Assembly (NCBI GenBank): GCA_031271685.1
Contig: JAISVH010000117.1
Span: 29,236-93,235, forward strand
Length of the DNA: 64,000 bases
Reading direction: 5' to 3'
Source: Eubacterium sp.
Lineage (GTDB): Bacteria; Bacillota; Clostridia; Oscillospirales; Ruminococcaceae
Positions within the stretch are counted from its first letter, which is position 1. Every line of letters starts with the position of its first letter. Positions 61,213-64,000 of this stretch are shown in pieces. A program made the translations under genes and the position numbers. The notes beneath the pieces are model-generated. The model had not been told where the DNA came from and did not search any database. It saw only the letters and a program-made list of their open reading frames with translations.

Positions 61213-61332
61213 TACTAAATTATTTTAACATTTTTTTCTTATAAAGTCAATAAAATAAATTTTAAATTATAATTTATAAAACTATTGACAAAGATTTAAT
61301 AAAATGTTATAATGATTTAGCGTTTTAATCAT

Positions 61333-61406
61333 GCGGGTGTAGTTCAATGGTAGAATCCCAGCCTTCCAAGCTGGTCGTGTGGGTTCGATTCCCATCACCC
61401 GCTCCA
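61333..61406 (+). tRNA. tRNA-Gly (TCC)
   Basis: GCGGGTGTAGTTCAATGGTAGAATCCCAGCCTTCCAAGCTGG...GGTTCGATTCCCATCACCCGCTCCA. Confidence 0.95.
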
Positions 61407-61488
61407 CATTTCTTTATTTTGTTAAAAAAGCACGCTTCGCGTGAGTGCTATTACGCTGAAGGGCGGTTTTTTTATATATTTTTTATTT

Positions 61489-61565
61489 GCGCCACTAGCT
61501 CAGTAGGATAGAGCAACCGCCTTCTAAGCGGTAGGTCACAGGTTCGAATCCTGTGTGGCGTGCCA
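61489..61565 (+). tRNA. tRNA-Arg (TCT)
   Basis: GCGCCACTAGCTCAGTAGGATAGAGCAACCGCCTTCTAAGCGG...GGTTCGAATCCTGTGTGGCGTGCCA. Confidence 0.94.
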
Positions 61566-61600
61566 AAAATCAACTAATTGTTTTTTAATAATATTATTAT

Positions 61601-61678
61601 GGTGGGTATAGCGTAGTTGGTTAACGCGTCAGTTTGTGGCACTGAAGACCATGGGTTCGAATCCCATTACCCACCCCA
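61601..61678 (+). tRNA. tRNA-His (GTG)
   Basis: G-GTGGGTATAGCGTAGTTGGTTAACGCGTCAGTTTGTGGCACTGA...GGTTCGAATCCCATTACCCACCCCA. Confidence 0.94.
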
Positions 61679-61716
61679 AGTAAAGTGGTCACCTTTGATC
61701 CAAAGATGACTTGCAG

Positions 61717-61745
61717 AAACCCCTTAAATCAAGGGGTTTTATGTT
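61717..61745 (+). terminator. Terminator after the tRNA-His cluster
   Basis: aaaccccttaaatcaaggggttttatgtt. Confidence 0.65.
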
Positions 61746-61960
61746 GTTTTCGGACAAAAACCTGCTCACGCATGGGTCTTCTGAGCCGACAATCGGAAAT
61801 GAAAAACATGAGCAAAAATACACGATGCACCAGTTTAAGCACATTTGCACCAACAACCATCCCACGGAGCCTCACCTGCTTTAGGTAATTTATTTGTACG
61901 GACTTGCTCTCATAATCGTGTAATTTTGCACCATCTGGCGTCTCATTGCACCAACCCATG

Positions 61961-61990
61961 AAAAAAAGCCCGCGGATCACTCCGCAGGCT
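61961..61990 (-). terminator. Minus-strand terminator downstream of the decayed recombinase-like tail
   Basis: agcccgcggatcactccgcaggct with T-run on the minus strand. Confidence 0.55.
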
Positions 61991-62019
61991 CACATTAATG
62001 TGCTCGCGTCTCACCCGCG

Positions 62020-62115
62020 CTAATCTAGTTCGGGCGGCACCGGTATTTCCGTGCCGTACAGAAACGTAAACGTCAGCCCCTTATCCGAGTGTACCGTAAG
62101 CGATTCCCCACCGTC
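62020..62115 (-). pseudogene. C-terminal remnant of an ORF (possible site-specific recombinase tail)
   Basis: Minus strand reads ESLTVHSDKGLTFTFLYGTEIPVPPELD*, fused to the intron remnant without an intact upstream gene. Confidence 0.35.
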
Positions 62116-62831
62116 ATGTTGCCGGGTTTTGCGTAGATACGCTGATATGCAAGCGAGTAGAACTCCGGGTTGTACAGATTGCGGTACAGTCTTTTGAACT
62201 GATAATCCGCTTTATCCGCACATTTCGTTAAATTTCCCAATACATTTTCGGGATTTCTCATAGTGCCTCACGCACCTTTCCTAAATCTGTATGAACAGTA
62301 TGCTGTCCACCTTCGCCATGAGGACGGCTTTCCCGCCCTCGGACTACTATGGGGACTCCGTTGCCTTATCAGATTTTCAATGTCAACACATATAGCCGTT
62401 TCCGGCGCTCTGACTTAGGCAATCAACGTTTATAACATAAGAAGTAAAAGCGTTTCAGGTTGTCGGATCTGCCTTTCATCCTTTACCGCGTATTGCGGTC
62501 GGGTGACAGCGGATATTCATAAATCCGTAATGTGCAAACGGATTTAACGCTATCAGGCGACGTTTGTAACAGCTTTCCGTCGCCGGCCAGCAGTAGCTCC
62601 CCTCAGATTAGCATTTAAACAGTTTAGCTTTTATCCTCATACCTGAACTTCATCTCGCCATTCAGTCGCGGTATAGCTGTTTACCGACTTATGGCTTTAC
62701 CGGCGTGCTATTGTCCCTCTTTGGTTTCCGCTAAGGTTAACCGGTCAATGACAGGGTGAGCTTTCGCCTGTAATATCTTGACCCTGCTGACTTGCAATCG
62801 TCAGTTCTCTTATGCAACTTTACGGTCGCAC
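62115..62831 (-). mobile_element. 3'-truncated group II intron (ribozyme 5' domains plus N-terminus of the intron-encoded RT/maturase)
   Basis: Minus strand starts GTGCGACCGTAAAGTTGC at 62831; ...GGGCGGGAAAGCCGTCCTCATGGCGAAGGTGG... then MRNPENVLGNLTKCADKADYQFKRLYRNLYNPEFYSLAYQRIYAKPGNMT (IEP start at 62261), then broken. Confidence 0.75.
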
Positions 62832-63073
62832 CACATTTCCGCGACAAACCAGTATACATTGGTGAGGTTTTGGTATTCGGGCCGCTTTTTATTGTCGCAG
62901 ACCACGCAGAGGATAGCCGCCGCAATGACCGACATTTCGCCGTTCGTCCATATCTTCTCGCCCTGCGCCTTGCCGACAAGGGTATTTGTCATGCCGAGAA
63001 CTACATAGGCCTTACACCCCACGGAACTTCGTTCCGCGGGGACCTCGTAGGCCAAGTTTTCAATAAAAATCAC
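62832..63073 (-). pseudogene. VirD4/TraG-type conjugative coupling protein fragment interrupted by the group II intron
   Basis: Minus frame reads VVLGMTNTLVGKAQGEKIWTNGEMSVIAAAILCVVCDNKKRPEYQNLTNVYWFVAEM, coupling-protein-like, no intact gene. Confidence 0.65.
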
Positions 63074-63164
63074 GCACCAATCTGTTGGATTCTGCTTGTA
63101 TTTCGCTTTCAGTTATGTTATAATGTTTCTGTAAATCCACAAAACTAAAAAGAGGTGTCGGATT

Positions 63165-63577
63165 ATGCCAAAGTCTGTTTTCAATGACTTTATGACCCAA
63201 AATCCAAACCGCAAAAAGTTCGCGGACAGGATATGATTTACACTTTCAATATTCTCTCGCAAGACATTTTCCTCGTTCAACTGCTCGAATCAAGCGATTT
63301 TGGGAAACCGGCGATTTCTCCGATTGTCACTAACATAGAACACGTTTTTTCTGATCCCGGCAAACCCCACGCCAATACGCTTGACGACAACTTCACCAAG
63401 TAGGCGGTGGGGTTGATGGTTAATACTATTCTTGAACCGTTCGGCTACAGCGTTTGAAAACAGAAAGACTTACCCAAGAGCGCGAGGGCCGAGAAGTTCC
63501 AATTCGCTTCGGTTTACCGCCGCGACATAAGCAAAACGGCGACCATGCGGGTCGCCAAGCGTATCGAAGAAGTATAG
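63165..63577 (+). pseudogene. Decayed small ORF with frameshift and in-frame stops
   Basis: MPKSVFNDFMTQNPNRKKFADRI* then YTFNILSQDIFLVQLLESSDFGKPAISPIVTNIEHVFSDPGKPHANTLDDNFTK*AVGLMVNTILEPFGYSV*KQKDLPKSARAEKFQFASVYRRDISKTATMRVAKRIEEV*. Confidence 0.6.
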
Positions 63578-63590
63578 GGGAAACTTTGCT

Positions 63591-64000
63591 ATGTTAGAAG
63601 AACTGGATACTCTCTACGGCAGGCTGCAAAGTATCAGGCCGTTATCCCCGGAAAGCGTCCGTCGCTTGTCCGAGGACTTTATGATCGACTACACCTACAA
63701 CTCCAACGCGATTGAGGGCAGCACCCTTACCCTTGAGGAAACCGCGCTTGTGCTGAAGGAGGGCATCACGGCCGACGGCAAGCCGCTGAAACACCATCTT
63801 GAAGCCATCGGCCACAGGGACGCTTACTATTACGTCGAGGATTTAGTTAAGAACAAAGCTCCCGTTTCCGAACGAGCCATAAAGGATATTCACTCCCTTG
63901 TCCTGATGGACAGGCAGATGGACAAGGGTGTGTACCGGAGCGTTCCCGTCCGCGTCGGGGCGTTTCATCCCTGTCAGCCGTTTGAAGTGCCGGTGCAGAT
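63591..64000 (+). CDS. Fic family protein, N-terminal part (truncated by window end)
   Basis: ATG 63591: MLEELDTLYGRLQSIRPLSPESVRRLSEDFMIDYTYNSNAIEGSTLTLEETALVLKEGITADGKPLKHHLEAIGHRDAYYYV; SNAIEGS inhibitory-helix-like motif. Not in the supplied ORF track. Confidence 0.85.
   Translation, partial: MLEELDTLYGRLQSIRPLSPESVRRLSEDFMIDYTYNSNAIEGSTLTLEETALVLKEGITADGKPLKHHLEAIGHRDAYYYVEDLVKNKAPVSERAIKDIHSLVLMDRQMDKGVYRSVPVRVGAFHPCQPFEVPVQ

Noticed and set aside
61729-61980. 83-aa minus-strand ORF next to tRNA-His
   Set aside because: No recognisable domain; overlaps a tRNA-cluster terminator and island-edge sequence; not supported as a gene.
63165-63577. In-frame TGA/TAG in the small ORF as selenocysteine or recoding
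   Set aside because: There is also a frameshift and both TAG and TGA are present within a decayed mobile region; ordinary pseudogenisation is simpler.

Overview
The window looks like a Clostridia-type (Bacillota) chromosome segment with about 50 confident protein-coding genes. Housekeeping blocks include a murC 3' end, metA, a korDABC-like ferredoxin oxidoreductase, rnj-gdpP-rplI-dnaB-tilS-hpt-ftsH, and nifJ. There is a hexuronate/sugar-acid operon (uxuA, SDR, amidohydrolase, RbsABC-type ABC transporter with two distinct permeases, GntR regulator, class III aminotransferase). Two tRNA clusters are present: Val-Asp-Gly-Cys on the minus strand and Gly-Arg-His on the plus strand. Most interesting signals: (1) a compact SiaABCD-like switch at 51411-54751 (SpoIIE/PP2C phosphatase, GGDEF cyclase, SiaB-type kinase, SiaC/DUF1987) in the rearranged order A-D-B-C, apparently translationally coupled to MGMT-family and HIT genes; (2) a dispersed palindromic intergenic repeat family ('family A', about 12 full or partial copies) that extends ORF calls and supplies the C-terminal codons of a hybrid histidine kinase; (3) a second dispersed repeat family ('family B'); (4) decayed mobile-element DNA beside the tRNA-Gly/Arg/His cluster, including a truncated group II intron inserted in a VirD4/TraG-like coupling-protein remnant, followed by a Fic-family gene. 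Product calls come from reading the translations and motifs by eye; no database search was run.
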